DNA of 64,000 bases. It comes from Plasmodiophora brassicae (taxonomy: Eukaryota > Endomyxa > Phytomyxea > Plasmodiophorida > Plasmodiophoridae). Location: positions 620,001 through 684,000 of the forward strand of contig JASFAU010000013.1 of NCBI GenBank assembly GCA_039704465.1, given 5' to 3'. A program made the translations under genes and the position numbers. Shown here piece after piece: positions 9,247 to 19,330 of the stretch (its first letter is position 1; every line of letters starts with the position of its first letter). The notes beneath the pieces are model-generated. The model worked only from the letters and a program-made list of their open reading frames with translations, did no database searches and had not been told where the DNA came from.

Positions 9247-10101
9247 ATGGCAGACGATGCCCATCGGGATCGTCTGGAGAGCCTTCGTCAGGGCGCGGGG
9301 AACTTCCACCCGCAGACGCCATCGGAGGCGTCCGTGCACGGGTCGGAAACGAGGCGTGCGAACGGGTTCCAACGCGGTATCGACCTGATTGAGCGGAACA
9401 CGGCCGCCATCCGAGCGCTCGAGGAGCGCTCCAATCGCGACCTGTCCCACCATGCGCACGTGTCGGCGCAGCTGGAGGCGATCATGTCGAAGACGCGGAA
9501 GGCGGCACTGAAGCTGAAGAAGTGGCTGGACAACGAGGAGACAAAGGTGGCCGCCTTCGAGGCCGACCCGAACGCGGGCACGACGAACACCCAGTTCAGG
9601 CGAACGCAGCTGAGGACGAACACGAAGAAGTTCCAGGACGCCATGATGGAATTTGGGCACGTGTCGGAGCACTTTCGCGACACGCTGCGGCAGCGCGTCG
9701 AACGGCAGGCGCGTGTAGCGAACATCGACACGAACCGGCTGCGTTCGTCGACGGATAGGTTCGAGGACGCCGTGCAGCGGAACGAGCACCTAGCACAGGC
9801 CGTGCAGGATATCAACGAGCAGCGGGACGAGATGCTGCTGCTGGAAGAGGGCGTGCGCGACCTGGCGGAGCTGTTCCAGGACATGGCCCTCCTGGTCGAC
9901 GTGCAGCAGGAGAACCTCGACCGCATCGATTCGAACATTGTCGCCGCCAAGGAGCGGGCCGAGACCGGCAGGAGAAACATCGACGACGCTCTCATGTACC
10001 AGACCAGGGCGCGGCGACGCAAGTTCTGCGTCTTCTTCATCATCGCCATCGTGTTCGTCATCGCCGTGTTCATCATCCTCAAGATCATGCACTGGTTATA
10101 G
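9247..10101 (+). CDS. Qa-SNARE, syntaxin family
   Basis: Intronless protein of about 284 residues (start MADDAHRDRLESL; an upstream ATG at 9187 would add 20 residues). The N-terminal half is a helical Habc-like region. A SNARE motif with the central Gln in LAELFQDMALLVDVQQ precedes a basic patch (RARRRK) and a C-terminal membrane anchor of about 20 residues (FCVFFIIAIVFVIAVFIIL). It should form the Qa helix of a trans-SNARE complex in membrane fusion, probably at the plasma membrane or endosome. The exact compartment cannot be told from this sequence. Confidence 0.88.
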   Translation: MADDAHRDRLESLRQGAGNFHPQTPSEASVHGSETRRANGFQRGIDLIERNTAAIRALEERSNRDLSHHAHVSAQLEAIMSKTRKAALKLKKWLDNEETKVAAFEADPNAGTTNTQFRRTQLRTNTKKFQDAMMEFGHVSEHFRDTLRQRVERQARVANIDTNRLRSSTDRFEDAVQRNEHLAQAVQDINEQRDEMLLLEEGVRDLAELFQDMALLVDVQQENLDRIDSNIVAAKERAETGRRNIDDALMYQTRARRRKFCVFFIIAIVFVIAVFIILKIMHWL

Positions 10102-10340
10102 CGCCTGGCGATTCGCCAGGCGCTCCTCCAGGGCAAATTCGGTTTATACATCTGTGCTCAGGTGACAGTGGGGTGCGGTCAGGGCCCCGGCAGACATCGC
10201 TGGGTGCCGCCAGCAACGAACGCCTACGCGTTACGACGTCGCGCATACGTAGCAGGACGACGAACATGGGCGACAGCGACGTCGATGCCAAACAACCACT
10301 AATGTAATGACTGTGCGATCATGCCGCGAGTGTCGATGGC

Positions 10341-11027
10341 TTAGCGGGTGCCGTCGGCGGCGAACGCCTGCGAGCGTGTGTCAGCATTGAACGAGCGAGG
10401 TACAGGACGCCAGTGGCCTACCTCGACGGCCTCGGCAAGCAGCGACTGGGCGTACGACTGGTCGGGCATGTCGAAACGCTTGCTGATGTCGACGGCGCGC
10501 TCGGCGGCGGCCGCAGGCGGGTGCCCGCGCACCGCCTCGAGGAACGCTTCCGTCGCGCAGCGGTCCGCCCGCCAGCGCTTGATCAGCGCCACCGACTCGT
10601 CGAACTCGCGGCGATCCTCCTTCTCGCCCTGCCCGCCGCCCGCCTGACGAAGCAGCATCAGTTGCGCCTGGTGGCGCTGGGCGGCCCGCTCGCCGTCCGT
10701 CAGGAACGCGACACGCCGGGTCAGGTCGCTGAACAGCATCTGCCGGCTGCCGACCGACGGGAACTCGCCCCGCTGATGATCCGCCGGCTTCAACGGCGCC
10801 TTCTCCAGGCGTTCCAGGTCGTGCGCCAGACGGTCCCGTTGCGCCTGGCCCCACCACGATCAACGCGACCGTCGAACGACGCCGCCCCCATCGCGTCGTA
10901 CCTGGCGCTGCGCGGGCGTCCCGTACAGCGCGATCGGGTCCACTGGCTCCGCCCGCTGGTATCGGGCCACGGCCCACGCGGCGCCCGCCCCGCCGGCAAT
11001 CACCAACCCGAGCGTCACGGGGCGCAT
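10341..11027 (-). CDS. Unknown protein with N-terminal membrane anchor
   Basis: Exons 11027-10902 and 10844-10341 with a 57-base intron give about 209 residues. An N-terminal hydrophobic segment (VTLGLVIAGGAGAAWAVA) is followed by a highly charged, probably helical region rich in Arg, Glu and Gln, and a short unstructured end. The small anchor preceded by few residues would suit an inner mitochondrial or ER membrane protein facing the soluble side. No family recognised. An alternative ATG at 11105 would add an Arg run encoded by the GAC microsatellite, so the ATG at 11027 was chosen. Confidence 0.6.
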
Positions 11028-11047
11028 CACGGCAGCGGACACAAAAT

Positions 11048-11074
11048 GACGACGACGACGACGACGACGACGAC
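11048..11074. repeat. GAC trinucleotide microsatellite, nine units
   Basis: Nine perfect GAC units lie just upstream of the start of the membrane-anchored protein gene on the minus strand. The 210 bases to 11284 hold nothing else that I can identify. Confidence 0.9.
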
Positions 11075-11284
11075 CCTGCGACGCGAAAATAGGGAACCAC
11101 TCCACGCGTCGACCAGCACCTCCCAGATGCGTAGGGCCACTGACAAGGGTCCCGTGCTGGGTTTGACAACGGGCGACAATCTACGCCTGGGCGGTCCCCG
11201 CACAACGTGCTCAACGATGAGTATATTCAGTGATACGTAGTGATGTTTCTAGATTCAGGCGCGGCCGAGGACCGACCAGCAGCG

Positions 11285-14200
11285 TCAGTGTGGGACCATT
11301 GCGGCGACGAAGACCCAGAGAGCGCCACCCAGGTTCGGGTACGGGTAGATGTATGCGGCGCGGGCGTACCGCACGCCCGGATGCTCGTTCTCATGGATGC
11401 GCGTGCGCAGGACCGCCTGGACGACCGGGTTGCCCTCGGTCTTGTCGATGAGGTCGTCGGCGCCGCCGTCCGGGAACCATATCGGGGCGCCGTACATGGC
11501 GGCGAACAGCGGCCGTATCCGGTCGATGTCTTTCGCGTCCGAGCCGGCCTGCGTTCGCCCCTGCCTCACGAACTCCATCGCCTGCAGCGCTTCCCGAAGC
11601 ACCTGGCTGCACCCGTGGTCGATCACTGTCGTCGTCGCCGCCCTGGACTTGACCAGGTGCGTCTCGAGGATCCTCTCGATGCAGGCGGCCCGATCCAGAT
11701 AATACTGATCGACGGCCGTGAAGTACGTCGGCCCGGTCAAGTACGCCGACGACGTCGCCTTCTTCGCCGTCCGCTCCCAGAGCGGCACCCAGGCCCAGAT
11801 GTTGTCCAGCTGGAACGACATGCGGTGCGGGGCGCCCTGCGCCTGAACGTTCGCCCAGACCTGCTGGTCGTTGTAGACGACGACAACGTCGACGACCGGC
11901 CCGGATTCGTCCGTGGCCGGCCATCGAACCGCCGTGCACGCGTCGACCAGGTCGGTCTCCTTAACGCGCCCGTGCTGCATTCGATTGCGCAGCACGAACG
12001 TGCGCGCACCCGTCAAGGTGCGCGCCACGCACAGGTACGTGCGCCACGGGGACGCACCCTGCCGCTCCGAGTGCATCAGACTGCACGCCAGCACCATGGC
12101 GTGTTCGCGTTCGTCGCCGGCCATCAGCTCGACCACCTCGGCGCACGACATGTGCACGTCGCGACGGGCGTCGACCGTGCCCAGCATCGGGATCGCCGAC
12201 ACGAACCATGGCATGTCGTCGTCGGGCACGCCGGGCGGGCCGGCAATCGGCCCGAGGAACGCGGTAACCGTCGTCTGGCGCCCGGCGACATCGCAGACGA
12301 TCGCGTTCGGCATCGGGCGCGTTACGCCGGCCGGCATCGCGGAACGCACCCGCGCCCGCCACCGATCGTGCGCGCTCTGCAGGCGCTCGTCGGCGCAGGT
12401 CGGGCGGCGCGGGACGCCGATCGTCGCGATCATCGGGTCCATGGTGGCGAACACGTGCAGCAGCGTCGGGCGCGGCGGCACCACGCGCTCGTACTCGAGG
12501 CTCGTGATCGGGACGTGCACGTGCACGGCGCCCTCGACCTGTCGGTCCAGGTAGACGGTGCGGATTGGGATCGTTGCGCCGCCCACCCATCGTCGTTCCA
12601 CGCGCGTCGTCCTCGTCGTCGTTAGCGCCGGACCCGTGCCGCCGTCCTCGACGATGACCACGTCGAACACGTCGATCTGCATCGGCGTATCGCCGATGGC
12701 TAACAGCGCGGACGGTGTCAGCGGTCCCGCACCTTCGCACCGCACCGGTAGCTGGACGGTCTCGTTCCAGACCGGGTACGCGCCCAACCGCACTTCCGTC
12801 AATCGTCGATGGCCCTGGAACGTGATTTGCACCTGAGACGCCAGTCGCTGCAGGTGATCCGTCTCCGTGTCTTCGTCAGGCGACGATGGTGCAGGCGGGC
12901 GCCGCGTTTCCGCACCGAGTCGTCGCACCGGGAAGTTCTGCCCCCGGACGACCTGCACGACCAGGTGCGCCGTGTCGACCGGCGCCCCTGTCGGCGGGCG
13001 TGGCTCTCGTCGCGGGCGCAGGTCCCGACGAGGCGCCAGTAGGCGCTCGAACATCAAGCGGTTCGCGTCGATCACCGGCAGGACCTGTTCGTTGACGACG
13101 CTGCCGACGTCGACTTCCCCGTCATCGTCGGATGCAACGCCGTCGTCCGCACCGTCGAACATGTAATCGGGGATGGCGTTGTCGTCGAGAGCGACAGCCT
13201 GATCCGGGACGCGCCCCCGGCTGCGATCCCGAAGGACGACATGGCGACCGGAGCGCAGCGCGTACTCGGGGGCCAGCAACCGCAACGACGGATGGATCTC
13301 GTGCGACACGAACTGGGTCGGGCGGCGCGCGCCAATACCACCCAGGCGTCGCGTCAGCGCGATGACGTCGTCGTTGCGCGGGTCGTTCAGGTCCAGCGCG
13401 GACAGGACCATGGACGAAAGTACACGGGACATGGTCGGCGACGGGGCGGCATCACGCGAATCGTAATGGTCTTCGCCTGCGTCCGCGGACGTGTCGTCGT
13501 GGTCGTGCCAGGCGAACACGACGGTGACGTCGCCCCGGACGGTTGTGATCGGGTCGCTGGGCCATAGGCCGGCGACGGCGGCGTCGTCGTGGTGTGCCGG
13601 GAACGCGTTCGGCGCGGAGGCCCACGAGTATTCTGCGACAACGGGAGCGGCACCTCGATCCGGGACGGCGACGTCGACGCTGCCGAGCGTGGTGTAGGGC
13701 AGCAGAGGGGAGCGACAGGCGCGTAGAACGATCCGGCAGGACTGGGGGTGCGACAGGACGAGGACCTCGGTGGTCGTGTCCCAGTGCACCGCCCAGGACG
13801 GGAACTGGACGTCGACGGCCGCCGTGGTGCACACGATGCGATCGTTGAGGACGATGTCGGCCGCGATGCGCTGGTGCCGGATTAAGGCGCGGCGACGACG
13901 CTCCCAGGCGCTGCAGTCTTCGTCCTCGGTCATGGCGGCGCCGTGATCGAGAATCGGTTCATACGCCGGCGTGCCTGGCGCCCGACGCGCCTGCAGCATG
14001 CGCCGGTGCACGCGCACCCGAATGGCGTCCTCGTCGATCGGTTCGACGACGCCACCCGACTTCAGCTGCTGCTGGACCCGCTCCAGCGACAGGACCTCCT
14101 CGACTTGTTCGTCCTCGTCACGCTTCCAGGTGCGTTCGTCGTTATCGGCCGTCTGGAGTTCACGCACCTGGAGGCGCACTCGTGTGCCCGCGTACGTGCC

Positions 14201-15151
14201 CGCGTACCCGGGCCTGCACAATCGGTCGTGGTGCGTCTCGCGCCACTGCTTCATATCCGCCCAGCACTGGTACATCCGGGTGAACAGTCGGCGATCCTCG
14301 GCGGCCTCGACGTCACGCGCCTGCGCCGCCTGGCAGATCTGCGAGAGCAACGAGGCCATGTCGGTGCGCAGCGCGTGGACCTGCGCGACGTCCCCGGCGC
14401 CCACGATGCGCTCCTGCAGGTGCCGTGCGACGTCGCGCATGGCACGAAGACGATCTCGGTAGTACGAGTCGAAGTCCACGTGGCGACGGCGTTGCCACTC
14501 GCCGTACAAGTCTTCGAGTTCGGCGGCCAGGGCGTCCTCGACGGTGAACAGCGGGTGCGAGCGCAGGCGCCCGGACTGCACGTCGATGCGCGCGCACCGG
14601 TACACGATCGAGTCGGCGCTGACGCAGAGCCCAGGTCGCATGACGATCGTGGCGAGGTTCGGGTTCAGCGTCGATTTGTCGGTTAGCGGGCGCAGGATGC
14701 CGGGACGGATCGGGTCCGGTTCCATGACGTCGACGTCGGCGTTGCGGCCCTCCCGGGTCAGACGACCTTTCAGGATGGCGACGTTGTCGGGCAGGACATG
14801 CGGGAACCGGCTCTCGTACAGGCCGTCGACCGATTTCGAATGCGATACCGGCGGGGTGCCCTCTGGTGCGTGCTTCGCCAGCACAGTGTTCAAGACCTGG
14901 CGTTCGAGCAGGACGCGCTCCGCCAGCGTCTGATATCGGATCGGGGCGACCCAGTAGTCGGACGACGACGTCAGGAACGCGGGCGCTTCGCGAGCGGCGA
15001 CGTCCTCATCGTTGTCCGCAGCCGGATCGGGTTCGTGTTGGGATGGGACGTCCGGGGCAGGCACTGTCCCGGGCGCCGGCGGGATCAGCTTCAGGTCGAT
15101 CAGCGCTTGACATACTCGTTGCTGCGCGCTGGCGAACGCGAACGTCGCCAT
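11285..15151 (-). CDS. CC2D2A: CC2D2A-like ciliary transition-zone protein
   Basis: Intronless 1288-residue protein. An acidic N-terminus leads into long helical stretches, then a C2 domain near residues 720-850 (VVQVVRGQNFPVRR, later VRLGAYPVWNETVQLPV). The C-terminal half carries a degenerate transglutaminase-like fold (DEREHAMVLACSLM) and a conserved end (IHENEHPGVRYARAAYIYPY) matching the typical C-terminus of CC2D2A. In animals and protists CC2D2A belongs to the MKS/B9 module at the transition zone, gating ciliary entry. The gene therefore implies a flagellated life stage. Animal CC2D2A is about 1620 residues, so this copy is shorter, mainly at the N-terminus. An intronless gene this long is unusual next to the intron-rich right half of the window. 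Confidence 0.88.
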   Translation of the reverse strand: MATFAFASAQQRVCQALIDLKLIPPAPGTVPAPDVPSQHEPDPAADNDEDVAAREAPAFLTSSSDYWVAPIRYQTLAERVLLERQVLNTVLAKHAPEGTPPVSHSKSVDGLYESRFPHVLPDNVAILKGRLTREGRNADVDVMEPDPIRPGILRPLTDKSTLNPNLATIVMRPGLCVSADSIVYRCARIDVQSGRLRSHPLFTVEDALAAELEDLYGEWQRRRHVDFDSYYRDRLRAMRDVARHLQERIVGAGDVAQVHALRTDMASLLSQICQAAQARDVEAAEDRRLFTRMYQCWADMKQWRETHHDRLCRPGYAGTYAGTRVRLQVRELQTADNDERTWKRDEDEQVEEVLSLERVQQQLKSGGVVEPIDEDAIRVRVHRRMLQARRAPGTPAYEPILDHGAAMTEDEDCSAWERRRRALIRHQRIAADIVLNDRIVCTTAAVDVQFPSWAVHWDTTTEVLVLSHPQSCRIVLRACRSPLLPYTTLGSVDVAVPDRGAAPVVAEYSWASAPNAFPAHHDDAAVAGLWPSDPITTVRGDVTVVFAWHDHDDTSADAGEDHYDSRDAAPSPTMSRVLSSMVLSALDLNDPRNDDVIALTRRLGGIGARRPTQFVSHEIHPSLRLLAPEYALRSGRHVVLRDRSRGRVPDQAVALDDNAIPDYMFDGADDGVASDDDGEVDVGSVVNEQVLPVIDANRLMFERLLAPRRDLRPRREPRPPTGAPVDTAHLVVQVVRGQNFPVRRLGAETRRPPAPSSPDEDTETDHLQRLASQVQITFQGHRRLTEVRLGAYPVWNETVQLPVRCEGAGPLTPSALLAIGDTPMQIDVFDVVIVEDGGTGPALTTTRTTRVERRWVGGATIPIRTVYLDRQVEGAVHVHVPITSLEYERVVPPRPTLLHVFATMDPMIATIGVPRRPTCADERLQSAHDRWRARVRSAMPAGVTRPMPNAIVCDVAGRQTTVTAFLGPIAGPPGVPDDDMPWFVSAIPMLGTVDARRDVHMSCAEVVELMAGDEREHAMVLACSLMHSERQGASPWRTYLCVARTLTGARTFVLRNRMQHGRVKETDLVDACTAVRWPATDESGPVVDVVVVYNDQQVWANVQAQGAPHRMSFQLDNIWAWVPLWERTAKKATSSAYLTGPTYFTAVDQYYLDRAACIERILETHLVKSRAATTTVIDHGCSQVLREALQAMEFVRQGRTQAGSDAKDIDRIRPLFAAMYGAPIWFPDGGADDLIDKTEGNPVVQAVLRTRIHENEHPGVRYARAAYIYPYPNLGGALWVFVAAMVPH

Positions 15152-15195
15152 CGGCGCTGACTGCCTGCCAGCGCCGATGGCGGCGCCCCCTCTGC

Positions 15196-15732
15196 ATGAT
15201 ACCTGCTACGCAAGCGGGGCCCGCCCGTCCTTCGCCACGGAGTCCCAACGGCATCTGTTGCCAGTCGCGCAACTCTATTTCTAGCGGTGCAGCTACGGCG
15301 CCGACTTGCGACCGGTTCGGGTTGCGTGGAACTGCGCGCCCGCTCTGTCGTGGCTCAGAACCACGGTGGGCGGCGCGGCATTCCGCCGCGTCAAACGGAC
15401 AAAAGGCGCCGGCGGCAACCCGCAAGATGCTGGCAAGAAGGTCGTCAGCAAGGAGGAGCCAGCTGGCGACGATCCCGGAGGACAGGTGCCTGCCTGATGA
15501 GTTCGCCGATTGGGAGATCGGGACGACGGTTCGGTCGCCTGCTGGAGGCGTGACCATCGACTTTCGCTGCCTGGACGCGGTGATGCTGGAGGCGGTTGAA
15601 GCGGACGACGACGGCCGCATCGACTACGACCCTGACCTGGACTTCTTCCTGGCAGCGTCGTGGACCAGCATACTGTCCAGCGGTCCCGACCGGCCGGATG
15701 CTGAGGTCGGCGCAGCAATCGCTACCTCATGA
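15196..15732 (+). CDS. Hypothetical small acidic protein
   Basis: An open frame of 178 codons starts at ATG 15196, 44 bases upstream of and divergent from CC2D2A. The last 100 residues look protein-like: LPDEFADWEIGTTVRSPAGG, then an acidic stretch around DDDGRIDYDPDLDFFLAASW. The first 75 residues have the composition of a frame shadow, so the real start may be the ATG at 15427 or the gene may be spliced. No family recognised. Confidence 0.35.
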   Translation: MIPATQAGPARPSPRSPNGICCQSRNSISSGAATAPTCDRFGLRGTARPLCRGSEPRWAARHSAASNGQKAPAATRKMLARRSSARRSQLATIPEDRCLPDEFADWEIGTTVRSPAGGVTIDFRCLDAVMLEAVEADDDGRIDYDPDLDFFLAASWTSILSSGPDRPDAEVGAAIATS

Positions 15733-15881
15733 CGGCCACCCTCGCTCGGCCCCACCATATTTATCAGCTGTCCAGCATGTATATCCGGCGTTGAATCCGT
15801 TTACTAAACGTTACGGCTTTCTGAAGAATGTATACAATTCTAAAGTGCGATAACAGTGAACAATGGCGGATATATAAGGCG

Positions 15882-18800
15882 CTACGGCAGGTGATCCTGA
15901 GCGATTTCGTAGACAGACGAAACGAACGGGCCGGTTGGCAGGACAAGGACGTGCTGGGTGTCGTATTGGAGACGAACCTTGGCGGGGTCAACATCGACGA
16001 TAGCGCCGGCATCCACAATCTGGCTTAGCTCCAGGGCGGGCACCCGCATATACCCGCACCGGACTGGAATGATCTTGCTCTGGATAACCGCGTGTTCCGA
16101 ATCCGAAACGACAACACGGCCGTGCACCCGCCCAGAAAAGATCCACGAATCCTCGGCGACAACGATGGTGTACGCAACGGGCAAGGCTGAGGACGTTGAC
16201 GATTGCGACTTGGAGAGACGAACAGTGAAGTCGAGCACTTCTCCCAACGCTGCGCGAGATCCGCACGATATCACGACATCATACTCGACGTCGTGTCGAG
16301 GCGCCTTCAAGATCACAGGGAAATCGAGGTTAACTGGAAACCTCGCACCCGCCTGAGAATCATCAACGCTGACGGGGCGGCACTGGATCCGTAGTTTCCC
16401 AGAAAGGTCAAGATCATCATCCAGGAACGTTGCCGCGTCGTCGAAATGAGCCGGACCTCGCTCTCTGGATTCGTGTATCTCGAAAACAAGCGAATACGGA
16501 ATACCCGGTTTAACGAGTTGCCCCGCAGGAGACGGGTTCAGATTGGAGAACCCGAACGGGCCTGGCTGAAAGTCGAACGACAGGAGTTCGACAGCGGCAC
16601 TGGTTGCGCACCGGAGAAGGATCTGGATGAATGTCTTGTGACGGATGACCTTGAATTTGGAGGACAGGACCAACGGGTCTCGGAAGCAGATGGTCTCTCG
16701 AGATTGGACCGTCAGAGTAGATCCATCGGCGATGTAATTAAGCGTGGTGCTGAGGTCATGCTCGGGTTCCAAGCCGTCCGGTGCAAACACATTGAGAGGG
16801 ATGCGTATCGCGCTGCCAGGTTGGCAAGGGGGAAGAGCAATTCGGCCCGATTTGAGAGATAGCTCAAGAGGTCTGTCATCGTCGCCATCGACGTAGGTTG
16901 CAGGAAGGCAATCGCAGTCAGCAAAGCTGAGCTGCGAATGAGACTGCAGTCGAACGTGGGCGTCATTCAACTCATCTGCCCCTGACGATATGGTGCAGAC
17001 GACTGGCAAGTATAGACCACGAATGGGATCGGATCCCAACTGCACCTGAAGAGAGGCGGTTGCCTTGCGAGCTGCGATAACGATATTGGGTAGCATGGCC
17101 GTTTCACCCGCAGCTGCGGTATCTCCCGGATCGAACTTGAATTCGAGTTGAGCCATGAACAACTGTATGGAGAGAACTCTGTACGCTCCAGCGACAGCAG
17201 GTTTGAACCCAGACATGGAAATGGAATTGCAACCTGGAGCGAGGGGTGGTACATCACACTTATCAAGGACTATTGAGGAGGACGCAGAAGACTCGAATAT
17301 AACACGAATGCTGTCGATCGGAAATTCATACTGCGATAGCGACACGACGTCAAGTTTGATATCCAAAGTTTCCCCAATGAACCCGTCACATGAGCATGCA
17401 ACGTGGGCAGCAGTTGGTTGGCGTGCCAGTCCAGCAGATGTAATACGAACAAGAAGCCGAGTGGGGCGCTGAAACTGGACTTGGGATTCGTTGAACAGCC
17501 GCAATCGGTGAATAAATTCCTCAAAGAGTTGTCCGACTGTCTTCAGCAAATCTTCTTTGTGGATGGGGAGTCGGATGAGTTCCAATATAGAGTCGATGTA
17601 TCCCTGGAGGTCCTTGGTCAGCTGCTGGCACTGGGCGGCCAGCGCAAGGCTCGGTGCACAAAGACTGGCCCATTCACTGCCAGGAGGAAATGATCGGGCG
17701 TCGCGCAAGAGCAAAGGCAATGATCGGTGCAAACGTCCTCTTCTAAACAGAACTGTTGAAATACGAGAAGCGACGCGCACCGAGAACCGGTTCCGGCCAG
17801 CGGATGAGAAGGCGTACTCGACGCACGACGCAAACGACAAGTACAACTTTTCGAAAGCATCACGATTGCAGAACGCCGATTGCAGCATAGGAACAGTAAC
17901 AGGTATCGCTTCCGATCGCGAATCAGGCGTGCTTCCAGCATCTGCAGATGCAGCCACTACACTGACGCTCGGGATCTCGAACAAAATTCGTTCAAGACGA
18001 AACTCGAGAAAGCCCAGGCTGATGCCAGCACGTTCGAGCAAGTTCAGTGAGAACGATAGCAATTGCGAGATCAGGCCATCAAGTTGCGGAACATCGACAA
18101 CGTCGTCGCACAGATGGATAACAGCAGTCGAAGCCGTTACGACGTACATGCAACGGTTCTGCAACGAACAGCCAGACGCAACGCTGCGAGTGAAAGCAAT
18201 CGCTCTATTGCATACTTGGACCGGATGACGCATCCGAAAGAGCAGTCGGCATTGCCTGGAGAAAATATGAGAGCGAAACACGTCCGGAAGCACTGAATCA
18301 TCCAACGATAACTGCATTGGCTTGGGATCAGACGCCGTGATCAACGCGCACCAGTCAGGACATGCGGGTAGGTCTTCGCAGACGCCGTCGAGGGCACGAC
18401 AGTCGACGCGTTGATAATGCGAATCGACGAACGCGTCGAGTTCGTCGTACTGACGAAGCGCGTCGTCAGCAAGCGTCAGGTTTTCATAGAATTCAGAATA
18501 CCGCTCTTTCAGCGCGAAGTATTCAGCGAACTGGACCGTGGGTCGCAACAAAGATCGAGCGGTCGCTTCGAATTCTGAGCTTCGACGTTCGGCCGTGCGA
18601 ATGACACACCATTTCAGGGCATCCACCAGACGATCCCATTGCCGACGATCAGCATCTTCCGTCGTTTCGAAGATTTCAACAAGAACGGACGTGCCAAGAT
18701 TCTGCCCGGCCGTGATTGCACCCAGCTCCGCCTCCAGACGTTCGAATGCTCGTCTCGAAGGGCGCACACGAGCCAGAGACAGACCGGCGTTAATAGACTG

Positions 18801-19160
18801 AGATTCACTCGATCCAATTGCGATCATGACGACCAGCCATGCCTGGGACTGGACGTTGCTGTCGGAAATGAACCCGTCGACCAGCACGCGGTGGCGACGG
18901 AACGCCTCCAGATCTTCACACCGAAACAGCAGCATCGAAACGAACGGCGCGCTCTGCACAGGCTCCTGCTCGAACCGCAGGTCGAGGCTGCGGATCACCT
19001 TGAACGACCCGGTCGGGTCCTTCCACTGGGTGTCCCGCAGCGGCAGCCCGCGCGCCATCCCCGCCTCAACCAGACCCCAGACGCCGGACGGGTCCCGGAC
19101 AGCGACGACCGTCGGCGCAGGCGACCCGGTCGCCCCCGCCACGCCCGACGCCGCCGCCAT
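15882..19160 (-). CDS. TRAPPC10: TRAPP II subunit TRAPPC10 / Trs130
   Basis: Intronless protein of about 1092 residues, start MAAASGVAGATG. Features typical of TRAPPC10: an N-terminal helical solenoid, the stretch FRSHIFSRQCRLLFRM near residue 310, and a C-terminal half of several immunoglobulin-like beta domains ending in the short conserved C-terminus around YMRVPALELSQIVDAGA. TRAPP II acts as the exchange factor for Rab11/Ypt31 and Rab1 at the trans-Golgi and in cytokinesis. The gene is head-to-head with the tRNA dimethylallyltransferase gene (start-to-start distance 171 bp), which suggests a shared promoter. Confidence 0.85.
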   Translation of the reverse strand: MAAASGVAGATGSPAPTVVAVRDPSGVWGLVEAGMARGLPLRDTQWKDPTGSFKVIRSLDLRFEQEPVQSAPFVSMLLFRCEDLEAFRRHRVLVDGFISDSNVQSQAWLVVMIAIGSSESQSINAGLSLARVRPSRRAFERLEAELGAITAGQNLGTSVLVEIFETTEDADRRQWDRLVDALKWCVIRTAERRSSEFEATARSLLRPTVQFAEYFALKERYSEFYENLTLADDALRQYDELDAFVDSHYQRVDCRALDGVCEDLPACPDWCALITASDPKPMQLSLDDSVLPDVFRSHIFSRQCRLLFRMRHPVQVCNRAIAFTRSVASGCSLQNRCMYVVTASTAVIHLCDDVVDVPQLDGLISQLLSFSLNLLERAGISLGFLEFRLERILFEIPSVSVVAASADAGSTPDSRSEAIPVTVPMLQSAFCNRDAFEKLYLSFASCVEYAFSSAGRNRFSVRVASRISTVLFRRGRLHRSLPLLLRDARSFPPGSEWASLCAPSLALAAQCQQLTKDLQGYIDSILELIRLPIHKEDLLKTVGQLFEEFIHRLRLFNESQVQFQRPTRLLVRITSAGLARQPTAAHVACSCDGFIGETLDIKLDVVSLSQYEFPIDSIRVIFESSASSSIVLDKCDVPPLAPGCNSISMSGFKPAVAGAYRVLSIQLFMAQLEFKFDPGDTAAAGETAMLPNIVIAARKATASLQVQLGSDPIRGLYLPVVCTISSGADELNDAHVRLQSHSQLSFADCDCLPATYVDGDDDRPLELSLKSGRIALPPCQPGSAIRIPLNVFAPDGLEPEHDLSTTLNYIADGSTLTVQSRETICFRDPLVLSSKFKVIRHKTFIQILLRCATSAAVELLSFDFQPGPFGFSNLNPSPAGQLVKPGIPYSLVFEIHESRERGPAHFDDAATFLDDDLDLSGKLRIQCRPVSVDDSQAGARFPVNLDFPVILKAPRHDVEYDVVISCGSRAALGEVLDFTVRLSKSQSSTSSALPVAYTIVVAEDSWIFSGRVHGRVVVSDSEHAVIQSKIIPVRCGYMRVPALELSQIVDAGAIVDVDPAKVRLQYDTQHVLVLPTGPFVSSVYEIAQDHLP

Positions 19161-19330
19161 CCATTCACCGCCCACTCACTGCCGTCTTCTTCCCATGCCG
19201 TCTGCCGACAAAATCCCAAATGGAGCAGTTCCCTGATCAAAACCCGACGACGACACCAACCATCGTTATTTTGGCTGCTGGCCGCTGGCTGCCGACGTGC
19301 CGTGCTGCCGCGTGCCAGTCAGGCTTGGGC